37,968 nt of DNA from an uncultured Eubacteriales bacterium (GCA_902767225.1 CACXGN010000016.1:1-37968), one strand, 5' to 3'; counted from the stretch's first letter, positions 14,926 to 23,619 are shown. Notes: generated by a model from the letters alone, not told the origin. Program-made: numbers and translations.

Positions 14926-14956
14926 AAACCCCCGACGGAAATCCGTCGGGGGTTTT
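14926..14956. terminator. Bidirectional Rho-independent terminator
   Basis: A 10-bp GC-rich stem CCCCCGACGG / CCGTCGGGGG (14929-14938, 14943-14952) with an AAAT loop, TTTT on the plus side and AAAA before it, hence TTTT on the minus side. It ends the mscL transcript and, from the other side, mgtE. Confidence 0.92.
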
Positions 14957-14968
14957 AAATTATTCAAT

Positions 14969-16351
14969 TTACGCTTGCAATATAGCGATCGATATTCCGC
15001 AGAAAAGGAGAAGTGAAAGCGCGTCTACTATCGTGGTTATAAACGGACTTGCGACAACCGCAGGGTCGAGTTTTATTTTCTTTGCGATAAGGGGTAGCAC
15101 GCAGCCGACTATTTTTGCCATTATTACGGTGGCGAACATCGCGAGAGATACTACCAAAGATCTTATGGGCGTGTAATCCGTAAAGCCGAATAAAAGGTTA
15201 TCGATCAGCATAAGCTTCGCAAAGCACGCCACGGCGAGCGTTACCGCAAGAAGGATCGCCGCGCGGATCTCTTTCCATAAAACCCTGAATATATCTTTAA
15301 ACTCCAAGTCCCCGAGAGCAAGCGCGCGGATAACCGTAACCGACGCCTGACCGCCGGCGTTACCGCCGGTATCCATAAGCATAGGAACGCATGCGATAAG
15401 CATTGTGCTGATTCCGGAAAGGGTATTTTCGTAGGTATTGAGTATCAGTCCGGTAAACGTTGCGGAAATCATAAGGAGAAGCAGCCATGGAATACGGTTT
15501 CTCCATATAGTCCAAACCGATTGTTGAAGATACGGCTTTTCGTTAGGCAAAATAGCCGCCATCTTCTGGATATCTTCGGTCGCTTCTTCTTGGATGACGT
15601 CTACCGCGTCGTCGACGGTGACGATACCGACAAGGCAGCCTTCTTTATCCACGACGGGGAGAGCGATATAGTCGTAGTTAGAAAACTTCAACGCAACCTG
15701 TTCTTTATCTTCCACCGTTTCGACGGTAACGACCGCCGTGTCCATTATATCTTCGATAAGTTGCTTTTTATCGGCAAGCAATAAACTTTTAACGGTAACA
15801 ACGCCTATAAGTATCTTTTTGCGGTTGGTTACGTAGCAAGTATAAATGGTTTCTTTATTAACGCCCGTAGCCCTTATTCTATCGAAAGCCGCTTCGACGG
15901 TCATCGAAGGGGAAAGGGAGATAAATTCGGGCGTCATTATGCTGCCCGCGGAATCTTCTGGATATTCCAAAAGTTCGTTTATCTGTTTTCTGTTTTCGGG
16001 ATCGGAGTTTTTAAGTATTCTTTTAACGACGTTCGCAGGCATTTCTTCGATAATGTCTACCGTATCGTCTAAGAACATATCGTCGACTACCGCTTTAAGT
16101 TCGCGATCCGTAAATGCCTTTATCAGGTTTTCTTGCATGTCGGAGTTAAGTTCGACGAAAACGTCAGACGCAAGTTCTTTGGGAAGGAGCCTAAAAAATA
16201 TGATCTGTTCTTTATCGTCGAGATTTTCTTCCATGTAAGTCGCGATGTCAAAAGGCTCCATATCGAGCAGAAGGATACGGAGTTCGGCAAATTTACGAGT
16301 CTCGAAGTTGAAAGTCAGTTTTTCAAAAACAAGTTCCAATTCTTCTGTCAT
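14969..16351 (-). CDS. mgtE: Magnesium transporter MgtE
   Basis: 460 residues. An N-terminal superhelical domain (about 1-125, ending in EMPANVVKRILKN), two CBS domains (about 130-255; IMTPEFISLSPSM and YDYIALPVVDKEGCLVGIVTVDDAVDV) and a five-helix membrane domain from about 280 with the signature MLMDTGGNAGGQASVTVIR. CBS/N domains close the channel when cytosolic Mg2+ is high. The ATG at 16351 is chosen because AAGGAG precedes it; a longer reading frame would start inside the riboswitch terminator. The M-box riboswitch directly upstream adds transcriptional Mg2+ control. Confidence 0.97.
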   Translation of the reverse strand: MTEELELVFEKLTFNFETRKFAELRILLLDMEPFDIATYMEENLDDKEQIIFFRLLPKELASDVFVELNSDMQENLIKAFTDRELKAVVDDMFLDDTVDIIEEMPANVVKRILKNSDPENRKQINELLEYPEDSAGSIMTPEFISLSPSMTVEAAFDRIRATGVNKETIYTCYVTNRKKILIGVVTVKSLLLADKKQLIEDIMDTAVVTVETVEDKEQVALKFSNYDYIALPVVDKEGCLVGIVTVDDAVDVIQEEATEDIQKMAAILPNEKPYLQQSVWTIWRNRIPWLLLLMISATFTGLILNTYENTLSGISTMLIACVPMLMDTGGNAGGQASVTVIRALALGDLEFKDIFRVLWKEIRAAILLAVTLAVACFAKLMLIDNLLFGFTDYTPIRSLVVSLAMFATVIMAKIVGCVLPLIAKKIKLDPAVVASPFITTIVDALSLLLFCGISIAILQA

Positions 16352-16369
16352 ACGCGCTCCTTTGTGAAT

Positions 16370-16396
16370 AAAAAAACCCACCGATTTCGGTAGGTT
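16370..16396 (-). terminator. Riboswitch-controlled terminator before mgtE
   Basis: On the minus strand AACCTACCG-AAAT-CGGTGGGTT (one G-U pair), followed by about seven T. It lies between the M-box aptamer and the mgtE ribosome binding site, the expected place for the expression platform. Confidence 0.85.
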
Positions 16397-16427
16397 ATAA
16401 TAACGCTTAAAAACAAATCAAAAGCGC

Positions 16428-16569
16428 AACCATACTGGCTTTAGCATCACAGGGCTGTGTAATTGCATTAGATCAAGCCTTGTTTTCGACAAAATCTTCT
16501 GACCCTCTCATAGTGTCTCCACTACTTTGCGGTAGCAATCCGTATCCCTATGGTAGCCTTACCTACCGG
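16428..16569 (-). promoter_or_regulatory. M-box (ykoK) magnesium riboswitch
   Basis: On the minus strand the leader of mgtE contains GGTAGGTAAGGCTACC then GGGATACGG and TTGCTACCGC at its 5' side, and GTGATGCTAAAGCCAGTATGG at its 3' side. These correspond to the conserved M-box blocks (GTTAGGTGAGGCTCC, GATACGCTGCTGCC and AGTGCTAAAGC in B. subtilis ykoK). In the family Mg2+ binding folds the aptamer and permits the terminator, lowering expression of Mg2+ importers. The gene downstream is mgtE, which fits. Confidence 0.93.
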
Positions 16570-16587
16570 ACGTTTAATTCTATATTG

Positions 16588-16617
16588 ATTTTAGCACCAT
16601 AAAAATATGGTTGTCAA
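16588..16617 (-). promoter_or_regulatory. Sigma-A promoter of the M-box/mgtE transcript, with palindromic spacer
   Basis: On the minus strand TTGACA (plus 16612-16617), an 18-base spacer, TAAAAT (plus 16588-16593). The spacer holds ACCATA-AAAA-TATGGT (plus 16596-16611), a perfect 6-base-arm palindrome. Confidence 0.75.
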
Positions 16618-16653
16618 CAATATTTTATTCTTATAAAAATTTTTTTGTGTATT

Positions 16654-17097
16654 TTATTCTTCGCTTTCGTTTTCGGCTATTACAGACGGGTTTTTACCGT
16701 GCAGATCCTTTAAAAATTCGTCAAATTTTTCGGGCGAAATAACTATGACGGAAAACTTTCCGTCTTTAAGATAAACAACGAGTTTTTTGCTCTTTATAAA
16801 TACTTTCGCGCCGACTATATCTTTTATCGGGGTGGAAAATTTTATAAAGCCAAAGTATAGGCAAATTTTTTCTTCCGAAATAACGTATCCGCTGAAAACC
16901 AAAAAAGCGACGGCAAGAACTATCAAAAAGGCGGTTAGCACTATGGTTATAGCATATATCACCGTTTTATAAACGGAAACGGAAGAATACTCTATAAGGT
17001 TAAAAATATTCCAGCCGAGCCCCGCGCCCGCTAAAAGTATTACCAAAACGATTAAGATCAATACGGTAGGTGTAAAATTGTATCTGAATTTTTTCAT
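16654..17097 (-). CDS. Two-helix membrane protein with PH-like domain
   Basis: 147 residues. Two membrane segments (about 11-33 and 45-73) are followed by GYVISEEKICLYFGFIKFSTPIKDIVGAKVF and further short strands, a pattern of the bacterial PH-like domains (bPH) found in many Firmicutes membrane proteins. Function unknown. The start at 17097 is preferred: a promoter with TATAAT lies at 17111-17116, so the transcript would begin only about seven bases before this ATG, with a partial CGGGA site. The longer reading frame would begin upstream of the promoter. The C-terminus is acidic (ENESEE). Family assignment is from strand pattern only. Confidence 0.7.
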   Translation of the reverse strand: MKKFRYNFTPTVLILIVLVILLAGAGLGWNIFNLIEYSSVSVYKTVIYAITIVLTAFLIVLAVAFLVFSGYVISEEKICLYFGFIKFSTPIKDIVGAKVFIKSKKLVVYLKDGKFSVIVISPEKFDEFLKDLHGKNPSVIAENESEE

Positions 17098-17110
17098 AAT
17101 TTTCCCGACT

Positions 17111-17139
17111 ATTATATAATACCCGAAAACAAAAATCAA
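17111..17139 (-). promoter_or_regulatory. Sigma-A promoter of the PH-like membrane protein
   Basis: On the minus strand TTGATT (plus 17134-17139), a 17-base spacer, TATAAT (plus 17111-17116). The expected leader is only about seven bases. Confidence 0.65.
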
Positions 17140-17184
17140 TACTTTGGCAAAACAATCGGATATAATTTATCTTTCGATATTTTC

Positions 17185-17213
17185 TTGCAAAAAAAACTAT
17201 GATAATATATAAT
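17185..17213 (+). promoter_or_regulatory. Sigma-A promoter of the hydratase gene
   Basis: TTGCAA (17185-17190), a 17-base spacer, TATAAT (17208-17213). ACGGAG lies about 10 bases before the ATG at 17245. Confidence 0.75.
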
Positions 17214-17244
17214 GGATAATTGAAAAAACCTTACGGAGAAAGTA

Positions 17245-19413
17245 ATGATAAAACTTATTAACAAAGGCGTTTATTATAAACAAGGCAAACTCGTTAAGGC
17301 GAAAGAAAAAGATCTCGATGCGAAAAAACTGACTATGGCGTATAGAATTCTTAAAAGCCATAACGTTTCCGGCAACATGCAAAAATTATCCATAAAATTT
17401 GACGAGATCACTTCGCACGATATAACGTACGTCGGGATCATTCAGACGGCAAAGGCGAGCGGACTAACTGAATTTCCTATTCCTTACACGCTTACCAACT
17501 GCCACAACTCTTTATGCGCAGTAGGCGGAACTATTAACGAAGACGATCACGTTTTCGGTCTTTCTGCCGCTAAAAAATACGGTGGTGCGTTCGTTCCGCC
17601 ACACCTTGCAGTCATTCATCAATATATGCGCGAAATGAGAGCGTTCACCGGCGCAATGATCTTAGGCTCGGACTCGCACACCAGATACGGCGCTTTGGGA
17701 ACTATGGCGATAGGTGAAGGCGGCCCCGAACTCGTTAAACAACTTTTAGGCAAAACATACGATATAGATATGCCGGAAATCGTTGCCGTATATTTAAAAG
17801 GCAGGCTCCGCAAAGGCGTCGGCCCGCACGACGTTGCGCTTGCGCTCGTTAAAGAAACTTTCAAAAACGGATTCGTTAAAAATAAAGTTTTGGAATTTAT
17901 AGGCACGGGCATCAAAGGGCTTTCTATGGATACGCGTCTCGGTATCGACGTTATGACGACCGAAACCACTTGCTTATCTTCCATTTGGGAAACGGACGAA
18001 AAAACCGAAAAGTATTATAAACTTCACGAAAGAGCGGGCGCATACGCACCCCTTAAAGCGGGAGACGGCGCATATTACGACAAAGCGATAGTTATTGACC
18101 TTTCAAAAATCGAACCGATGATAGCGCTTCCTTTCCATCCTTCTAACGCGTATACGATAAAAGATTTCCTTTCGCGCCCCTATGAACTATTAAAAGAGTG
18201 CGAAGAAGCGGGCAAAAAACTTTTACCCGAAGGTAAAGGCGAATTTAAACTTACCGATAAGATTAAAGACGGCAAGGTTTTCGTAGAACAAGGCGTCATT
18301 GCCGGCTGTGCGGGCGGAACTTACGAAAATATAGCCGAAGCGTCTGATATTTTGGGCGAAACGCCTATCGATAATAACGACTTTACGTTAGATATTTATC
18401 CGTCGAGCCAACCCGTATATAAAGGGCTTGCCGACAACGGATATATAAGCAAACTTATGGAGAACGGCTCGGTAGTTAAAACGGCTTTCTGCGGTCCGTG
18501 TTTCGGCGCGGGAGACGTTCCGCAAAACAACGGGCTTTCCATCCGCCACACCACTAGAAATTTTGAATCGAGAGAAGGCAGCAAGCCTTCTGGCGGGCAA
18601 CTTGCGGCGGTTGCGCTTATGGACGCAAGAAGTATCGCGGCGACCGCGAAAAACGGCGGCGCTATAACTTCGGCTATGGACGTTGAATATTCAAAGAAGA
18701 TAAAGAAATACCGCTTCGACACCAAGATATATAGGGCAAGAGTATATAACGCGGTAGGGAACGGGGATAGCAATTTATCTCTTAAATACGGTCCGAATAT
18801 CGCCGACTGGCCGGAGATGGAAGCGCTTAAAGACGATCTACTTCTTAAAGTCGTTTCGGTATTGACCGATCCCGTCACTACGACGGACGAACTTATCCCG
18901 TCGGGAGAGACTTCTTCTTACCGCTCTAATCCGTTAAAACTTGCGGAATTTGCGCTGTCGAGAAAAGATCCGGAATACGTTAAAAGGGCAAAGGCGGTAA
19001 AGGGCGAAGGCTTCCCCAAAGATTTGGGAATAGACGAAAGCGTTACCACATACGGCAGCGTGGTCTGTTCGGTAAAACCGGGCGACGGCTCTGCGAGAGA
19101 ACAGGCGGCTTCATGCCAAAGAGTTTTGGGCGGCGTTGCCAACATCGCGAAAGAATACGCGACAAAACGTTACAGAAGTAACCTTATCAACTGGGGTATG
19201 ATACCTTTCCTTTCTGATAAGAACGATTTTACCGTCGGCGAATACGTTTATATTAAAGGTATAAAGGCGGCGATACAAAACGGCGAAACCGAATTTAAAG
19301 CAAAAGTTTTAGGCGAAAATAATAGGGATATTGTGTTAAAGATCGATCCGATAACTTCCGCCGAAAAGGAAATTATCCTTAAAGGTTGCCTTATCAACTA
19401 CTATAAAAAATAA
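17245..19413 (+). CDS. Aconitase-superfamily hydratase (YbhJ-like)
   Basis: 722 residues. The organisation is that of aconitase-type hydratases: a three-domain Fe-S part followed by a C-terminal swivel domain. Blocks visible are LGSDSHTRYGALGTMAIGEGGPELV, the cluster cysteines C355 (AGCAGG), C416 and C419 (CGPC), with spacing close to that of aconitase (358, 421, 424), and the swivel region around YRSNLINWGMIPF. It resembles Escherichia coli YbhJ and proteins annotated just as 'hydratase' rather than the citrate-cycle enzyme AcnA or isopropylmalate isomerase. The substrate is unknown. It has its own promoter and a terminator directly after it, so it is monocistronic. Confidence 0.88.
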   Translation: MIKLINKGVYYKQGKLVKAKEKDLDAKKLTMAYRILKSHNVSGNMQKLSIKFDEITSHDITYVGIIQTAKASGLTEFPIPYTLTNCHNSLCAVGGTINEDDHVFGLSAAKKYGGAFVPPHLAVIHQYMREMRAFTGAMILGSDSHTRYGALGTMAIGEGGPELVKQLLGKTYDIDMPEIVAVYLKGRLRKGVGPHDVALALVKETFKNGFVKNKVLEFIGTGIKGLSMDTRLGIDVMTTETTCLSSIWETDEKTEKYYKLHERAGAYAPLKAGDGAYYDKAIVIDLSKIEPMIALPFHPSNAYTIKDFLSRPYELLKECEEAGKKLLPEGKGEFKLTDKIKDGKVFVEQGVIAGCAGGTYENIAEASDILGETPIDNNDFTLDIYPSSQPVYKGLADNGYISKLMENGSVVKTAFCGPCFGAGDVPQNNGLSIRHTTRNFESREGSKPSGGQLAAVALMDARSIAATAKNGGAITSAMDVEYSKKIKKYRFDTKIYRARVYNAVGNGDSNLSLKYGPNIADWPEMEALKDDLLLKVVSVLTDPVTTTDELIPSGETSSYRSNPLKLAEFALSRKDPEYVKRAKAVKGEGFPKDLGIDESVTTYGSVVCSVKPGDGSAREQAASCQRVLGGVANIAKEYATKRYRSNLINWGMIPFLSDKNDFTVGEYVYIKGIKAAIQNGETEFKAKVLGENNRDIVLKIDPITSAEKEIILKGCLINYYKK

Positions 19414-19429
19414 AACCGTAAAATAAAAT

Positions 19430-19459
19430 AAAAAAAGGATGGTTCGCCATCCTTTTTTT
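19430..19459. terminator. Bidirectional Rho-independent terminator with UUCG loop
   Basis: GGATGG-TTCG-CCATCC (19437-19442, 19447-19452) flanked by seven A and seven T. It separates the hydratase from the convergent glycosyltransferase. Confidence 0.92.
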
Positions 19460-20396
19460 ATTTATCTTTTTTAAAGAAAGTTTTTCTGATTTTATCGACT
19501 ATCAAAGAGTCCCGAATTTTATTGAATAAATGTTTTAAGTGAATAAATAATCCCGAAAAAACGTTCGCAATATCATATAAAAAAAGTTTTAATCGCGAAA
19601 TGCGTTTTTTATCTATTGCGCGGTTTAGAGAATAGATCTCTCTTTTATAAATCGGGCGCGTCGTTTCTTCCATACCGAAGTGGCATAAAAGAACGTTTTT
19701 CACCCGCTTTTTGTCACACGTGGAATAACTTAGAGAAGGGATATGCATTTTAGGTTTTGCAAATAGAACGTAGCGGGAAGGATAAACGCAAATATATTCC
19801 GGCTTGCCTTTTGTGGTTTTAAAATTGCATACCGAAAGGGTAATGGCAAAAGTCTTGTCGTCGGTAGCGACGTCGGAATCAACTTCGAAATATTTATCTA
19901 TGCTTTTAAGAATATCTATACTCGTATTATAAAACAGTCGGCACTTTTCGGTGTTTTTCAAATAGATTATTCCGCTGTGAAAGTGAGGAAGATAGGTAAG
20001 TTTATCTTTTAAGTCTTTGGCTTTTCTATAATCGAACCAGCCTTCTCCGTTAAGCGGGCCGTCTTCACCGAACACCGAAAAATCGTCTGAATTATCAAAG
20101 GCGGTAAAATATTCGTTAAGGTCGCCGTAGGCAAGACAGTCCGATTCAATAAAAACCGTTTGGTCAAACGGCACCGCCCCCGAAAGTTCTAACTTATCGA
20201 GATAAGAGTTATGCACTTTGTTTTTCGGAAGAACAATCACTTTATCGAAAAACGACGTGTATTCGTTTTCCTTATCCGCCAAAATGGCAAAAGGCAAAGG
20301 ATTATTCGAAAAATGCCGATAAGATCTTAAAAGATTAACGGCGTTTATAAAATATTTGTCTTTGCCGGTGGCGATCGTAACGAATCCGCGAGTCAT
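19458..20396 (-). CDS. GT-A-fold (GT8-like) glycosyltransferase
   Basis: 312 residues. The N-terminus GFVTIATGKDKYFINAVNLLRSYRHF and the region TVFIESDCLAYGDLNEYF (a D-x-D-like metal site at about residues 104-108) are typical of nucleotide-sugar transferases of the GT8/glycogenin type. The middle part GEGWFDYRKA and HFHSGIIYLKNTE fits an acceptor-side region. The C-terminus (from about 255) is basic and amphipathic, suggesting membrane association. AAGGAG precedes the ATG. Donor and acceptor are unknown; it stands alone, not in a polysaccharide cluster. Confidence 0.8.
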   Translation of the reverse strand: MTRGFVTIATGKDKYFINAVNLLRSYRHFSNNPLPFAILADKENEYTSFFDKVIVLPKNKVHNSYLDKLELSGAVPFDQTVFIESDCLAYGDLNEYFTAFDNSDDFSVFGEDGPLNGEGWFDYRKAKDLKDKLTYLPHFHSGIIYLKNTEKCRLFYNTSIDILKSIDKYFEVDSDVATDDKTFAITLSVCNFKTTKGKPEYICVYPSRYVLFAKPKMHIPSLSYSTCDKKRVKNVLLCHFGMEETTRPIYKREIYSLNRAIDKKRISRLKLFLYDIANVFSGLFIHLKHLFNKIRDSLIVDKIRKTFFKKDK

Positions 20397-20502
20397 TTTT
20401 TCTCCTTATCCAAATTATTTTATAATCGATTACAGTATTTGTCAAGAGCGGTTTTGTTGGTATTACAAAAAGGCGTTCGGCATAAGATATATCGGTGAAG
20501 TT

Positions 20503-20760
20503 ATGGGATTTAAAGACGATATAATAAAACTGTTTTCTGGGGAAGATACAACCCTTCCGCAATTTAAGGCAACGATTATCGGCGATAACGCCGTTTATAT
20601 AGAATTTGTCCGAAAGATAACTAAATATTCTCCGGAAGAGATCACCGTTTCGCTTAAAAGCGGCGGAGTGGTTATTCGCGGAGAAAAACTTTATATCAAA
20701 AAATATTGCGCGGGGGATCTGGCGATTTGCGGAAAGATCAAAAGTTTGGAAAGAATTTAA
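20503..20760 (+). CDS. yqfC: Sporulation protein YqfC
   Basis: 85 residues, YabP/YqfC family, an all-beta small protein of sporulating Firmicutes (mother-cell, sigma-E regulon in Bacillus). Motifs: LPQFKATIIGDNAVYIEFVRKI, then a strand-rich SGGVVIRGEKLYIKKYCAGDLAICGKI, typical of the family. The ATG at 20503 gives the family length (B. subtilis about 93 aa); the longer frame would overlap the opposite glycosyltransferase. Upstream, CATAAGAT at 20481-20488 is similar to a sigma-E -10 (CATACAAT) but no good -35 accompanies it. It is first gene of the conserved yqf-era-recO cluster and overlaps yqfD. Confidence 0.88.
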   Translation: MGFKDDIIKLFSGEDTTLPQFKATIIGDNAVYIEFVRKITKYSPEEITVSLKSGGVVIRGEKLYIKKYCAGDLAICGKIKSLERI

Positions 20761-21662
20761 AAGATAAAATATTTATAGTTTACGAAGTTGAAGGGCTGAA
20801 TTTTTCAAGGCTGCTTTCGGCACTATATAAAGCCGGTATAAACGTGTATAACGTAAAAAATTCAGGCGGCAAAAAAACCGTGCTTTCCGTAAAATATTCG
20901 GACTCCGAAAAATTTTTTGCAATAAGCAAAGAATTATGTTATAATGTTAAAAAAATCAAAGAACGCGGCGGCTTTTATCCCGCATTGTTTTTTTGGAGAA
21001 ATTTAGGCGTTCTTTTGGGACTTACGATTTTTTTCGTCGCCGCGTATATTTGCAACGATTTTATATTTTCTTTCTCTTTTTGCGGTAGCGGCAGCGTTTA
21101 TTATAAAGAAGTCGAAAGTTATTTAAACGGCGTCGGGATAAACAGGTTTTCAAGGTTTTCCGATATAGACTTAAAAGATCTTGGCGGCAGTATAGTAAAA
21201 AGCAACCCGCGATTATCCTTTGCTTCTTGCGTTAAAGAAGGGAATCGGCTTAAAATCGAACTTATTCTATCCGAAAAGCCGCCTGAAATTATAGACGGAA
21301 ACGTCGATAAACTTATAGCCTTAGAGAGCGGAACGGTAGAAAGCGTTAAAGTGTATCGCGGCACGGCGCTCGTTTCTTCGGGCGACAGGGTTAATGCGGG
21401 CGACGTTTTGGTCGACGGGCTTATGACTATTAAAGAGCAGACCGTAATAGTCAACGTGATAGCGACGGTTACCGTCATTTCCGAAAAAGAGTTTTTATAC
21501 GTTTCTGCGGTGGACGGGGAAGAAGATAAAGCGCTTCTTTTAGCCGAAGAAAAATTTTCGGATTATGAAACAAAAGATTTTAGTGTGGAAAAAATCTTTG
21601 ACGGAGAAAATTATACTTATTCTGTTCGCGTGGGGGTCAGATACGTTTTCCACGCGGGGTAG
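20727..21662 (+). CDS. yqfD: Sporulation protein YqfD
   Basis: About 311 residues if translation begins at the TTG at 20727, preceded by GGGGGA; a TTG at 20706 is the next in-frame option and would add seven residues. YqfD family: a short N-terminal domain (about 10-75, YEVEGLNFSRLLSALYKAGINVYNV), one membrane helix at about 92-112 (LGVLLGLTIFFVAAYICNDF), then an extracytoplasmic beta-rich part with KSNPRLSFASCVKEG and LVSSGDRVNAGDVLVDG. It is required for engulfment or later steps of spore development in Bacillus (sigma-E regulon). It overlaps yqfC by 34 bases, implying translational coupling. In Bacillus phoH follows; here pgpH follows directly. Confidence 0.88.
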   Translation: MRKDQKFGKNLKDKIFIVYEVEGLNFSRLLSALYKAGINVYNVKNSGGKKTVLSVKYSDSEKFFAISKELCYNVKKIKERGGFYPALFFWRNLGVLLGLTIFFVAAYICNDFIFSFSFCGSGSVYYKEVESYLNGVGINRFSRFSDIDLKDLGGSIVKSNPRLSFASCVKEGNRLKIELILSEKPPEIIDGNVDKLIALESGTVESVKVYRGTALVSSGDRVNAGDVLVDGLMTIKEQTVIVNVIATVTVISEKEFLYVSAVDGEEDKALLLAEEKFSDYETKDFSVEKIFDGENYTYSVRVGVRYVFHAG

Positions 21663-21676
21663 AAGCGGAGCAAAAA

Positions 21677-23152
21677 ATGAAAAATAATTACGAATCTGAG
21701 AAAATCGAAAGATGGACGAAAGGCAATATAGCGAAAAACGTTTTCGTTTATCTTGCCAACTTTATAATCGTGCTGGGAATATACTTTTTCAGCGCGTATA
21801 TGAATATGAAAAACGGCGGCGGCTCTTTTGCGAATTTTATTAAAGATTATAATCACCCGCTGGGCTTTGTCGTTGCGCTCTTTTTACTGTTCGCCATAAC
21901 GTTCATTTATCTTTTTTACGAAGACAGGAACTTTTTGCGCCGCGCCGAAAATTCGGAAATGATATTTTTAATTATGGAGATAGCGCTTATTATCTGCGTT
22001 ATAATAGGCAATTATCTCGATACCTATCTCCGTCCGCTGGCGCTCGTTTCCGTTTTATTGCTGTTTTTAATCAATCGCCGTATTGCGATATTTTTAAGCG
22101 GAATTTTCAACGTTATAGTTTTGCTTATAGACGTGTTTTCGGTATCCGCCGTATCGAGCGCGGCATACTCTTCGTTTATCACGGGCTTTATAAGCAGTAT
22201 CATAATTGCGTTCGTAACATTTAAAGTCTATTCGCGCTTTCAACTTTTGGTCAGAAGTTTAAGCGTTTCTATCCCCGCGCTAATAATGGCGCTTTTAAGC
22301 GTTGTTGAAAGCGGCGGTGCAAACTGGCGGCAGTTAATCTATGCCCTTTCTTCGGGCGTTCTTGCGGTGTCGATATTTATGCTGTTGCTGCCTATCTTTG
22401 AATTCGTTTTCAAAAAGATCTCCGCATTTAAACTTGCCGAACTTACCGACCATAAATCCAAACTTATAAGAAGACTTATTACAGAGGCGCCCGGAACGTT
22501 CAATCACTCGATAGTGGTATCAAACCTTGCCGAGGCTTGCGCCACCGCAATAGACGAAGATGCGCTCCTTGCAAGAACATGCGCTTATTATCACGATATA
22601 GGTAAACTTCGTCGTCCCGAATATTTTTCCGAAAATCAGTCGGAAAGAACTAACCCGCACGACGGGTTGACTCCCGAACTTTCGACAAACATAATAAAGG
22701 CTCACGCGCTTGACGGATACCACCTTGCGTTAAAATACGGGCTTCCGCAAGAGATAGCGGACGTTTGCTTAGAGCACCACGGAACGCTGCCTATTTGGTT
22801 TTTCTACGATAAGGCTAAAAAGTTTACCGACGGCGAAGTAAACATAAAAGATTATTGCTACGCCGGTCCTAAGCCGCACAGCAAAATCGCCGCGATAATA
22901 ATGATTGCCGACGGGTGCGAGGCGGCGGCAAGAGCGCTTAAAGACCGTTCGAGAGAAAAGGTGGAAGAAGTAGTAAGGAATTTGGTAAAGCAGCGTATCG
23001 AACTCGGTCAGTTCGACGAGTGTGAGATCACCCTTAAAGAACTTAATATAATAATCCACGTTATAGTAAACAACCTTTCGGGAGTATATCACGAAAGAAT
23101 AGAATATCCGCAGTTGGATCTGGAAAAAATAGAGAAAAAGGACGTAAATTGA
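21677..23152 (+). CDS. pgpH: 7TM-HD phosphohydrolase (PgpH/YqfF type) lacking the extracellular domain
   Basis: 491 residues against about 710-720 in Listeria PgpH or Bacillus YqfF. The first membrane helix (about 22-46) is followed by only some 18 residues before the second helix (about 64-85); the usual extracellular 7TMR-HDED domain of about 220 residues is absent. Six further helices lead to a complete HD domain: HSIVVSNLAEACA, CAYYHDIGKLRRPEYF, HDGLTPELSTNIIKAHALDGYHLA, CLEHHGT and ADGCEAAARALKDRS. The family hydrolyses cyclic di-AMP to pApA in the cytosol; the core catalytic residues are intact. GGAG lies seven bases before the ATG. The stop overlaps the ybeY start (TGATG). Confidence 0.9.
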   Translation: MKNNYESEKIERWTKGNIAKNVFVYLANFIIVLGIYFFSAYMNMKNGGGSFANFIKDYNHPLGFVVALFLLFAITFIYLFYEDRNFLRRAENSEMIFLIMEIALIICVIIGNYLDTYLRPLALVSVLLLFLINRRIAIFLSGIFNVIVLLIDVFSVSAVSSAAYSSFITGFISSIIIAFVTFKVYSRFQLLVRSLSVSIPALIMALLSVVESGGANWRQLIYALSSGVLAVSIFMLLLPIFEFVFKKISAFKLAELTDHKSKLIRRLITEAPGTFNHSIVVSNLAEACATAIDEDALLARTCAYYHDIGKLRRPEYFSENQSERTNPHDGLTPELSTNIIKAHALDGYHLALKYGLPQEIADVCLEHHGTLPIWFFYDKAKKFTDGEVNIKDYCYAGPKPHSKIAAIIMIADGCEAAARALKDRSREKVEEVVRNLVKQRIELGQFDECEITLKELNIIIHVIVNNLSGVYHERIEYPQLDLEKIEKKDVN

Positions 23153-23619
23153 TGGGCAGGCTTAAAATCGAATCGCTCGATAAAAAGTTGAAACTTAAAA
23201 AGATTGCAAAAGCCGTTTATATGGTGCTTGGGCAAAAGGACTATATAGAAGTGGAACTGGTATTTTCCGACGGCGAAAATATGCGAAACTTAAACCGTGA
23301 AACGCGCGGAGTGGACAGGGTTACCGACGTGCTTTCATATCCTTCGCTCGAAGGCATTAAGGGCGAAGTTTTAAAGCGTGAAAACTATCTTACCCAGCTT
23401 GACGGCAAGTATCTTTTCTTAGGCTCTATCGTGCTTTGTGAAGACAAGATAAAAGAACAAGCCGAAGAATACGGACATAGCGTAGAAAGAGAAAGGACTT
23501 ATCTTATAATCCACGGGCTTATGCACCTTTTCGGATACGACCACATGACTGAAGAAGATAAAAAAGAAATGCGCGAAAACGAAAAAGCCGCGCTATTGCT
23601 TTTGGGGATAGAAGACTGA
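23152..23619 (+). CDS. ybeY: Endoribonuclease/rRNA maturation factor YbeY
   Basis: 155 residues. Zn-binding H-x3-H-x5-H motif is HGLMHLFGYDH near residue 120, preceded by the RGVDRVTDVLSYP block. It acts in 16S rRNA 3'-end maturation and ribosome quality control. The ATG at 23152 shares its first base with the pgpH stop (TGATG) and is preferred over a TTG one codon earlier. The stop in turn overlaps the ATG of era. Confidence 0.96.
   Translation: MGRLKIESLDKKLKLKKIAKAVYMVLGQKDYIEVELVFSDGENMRNLNRETRGVDRVTDVLSYPSLEGIKGEVLKRENYLTQLDGKYLFLGSIVLCEDKIKEQAEEYGHSVERERTYLIIHGLMHLFGYDHMTEEDKKEMRENEKAALLLLGIED

Noticed and set aside
20459..20488. Sigma-E promoter for yqfC
   Set aside because: CATAAGAT matches six of eight -10 positions, but the upstream bases do not give a convincing -35 at the right spacing; left as a remark only.
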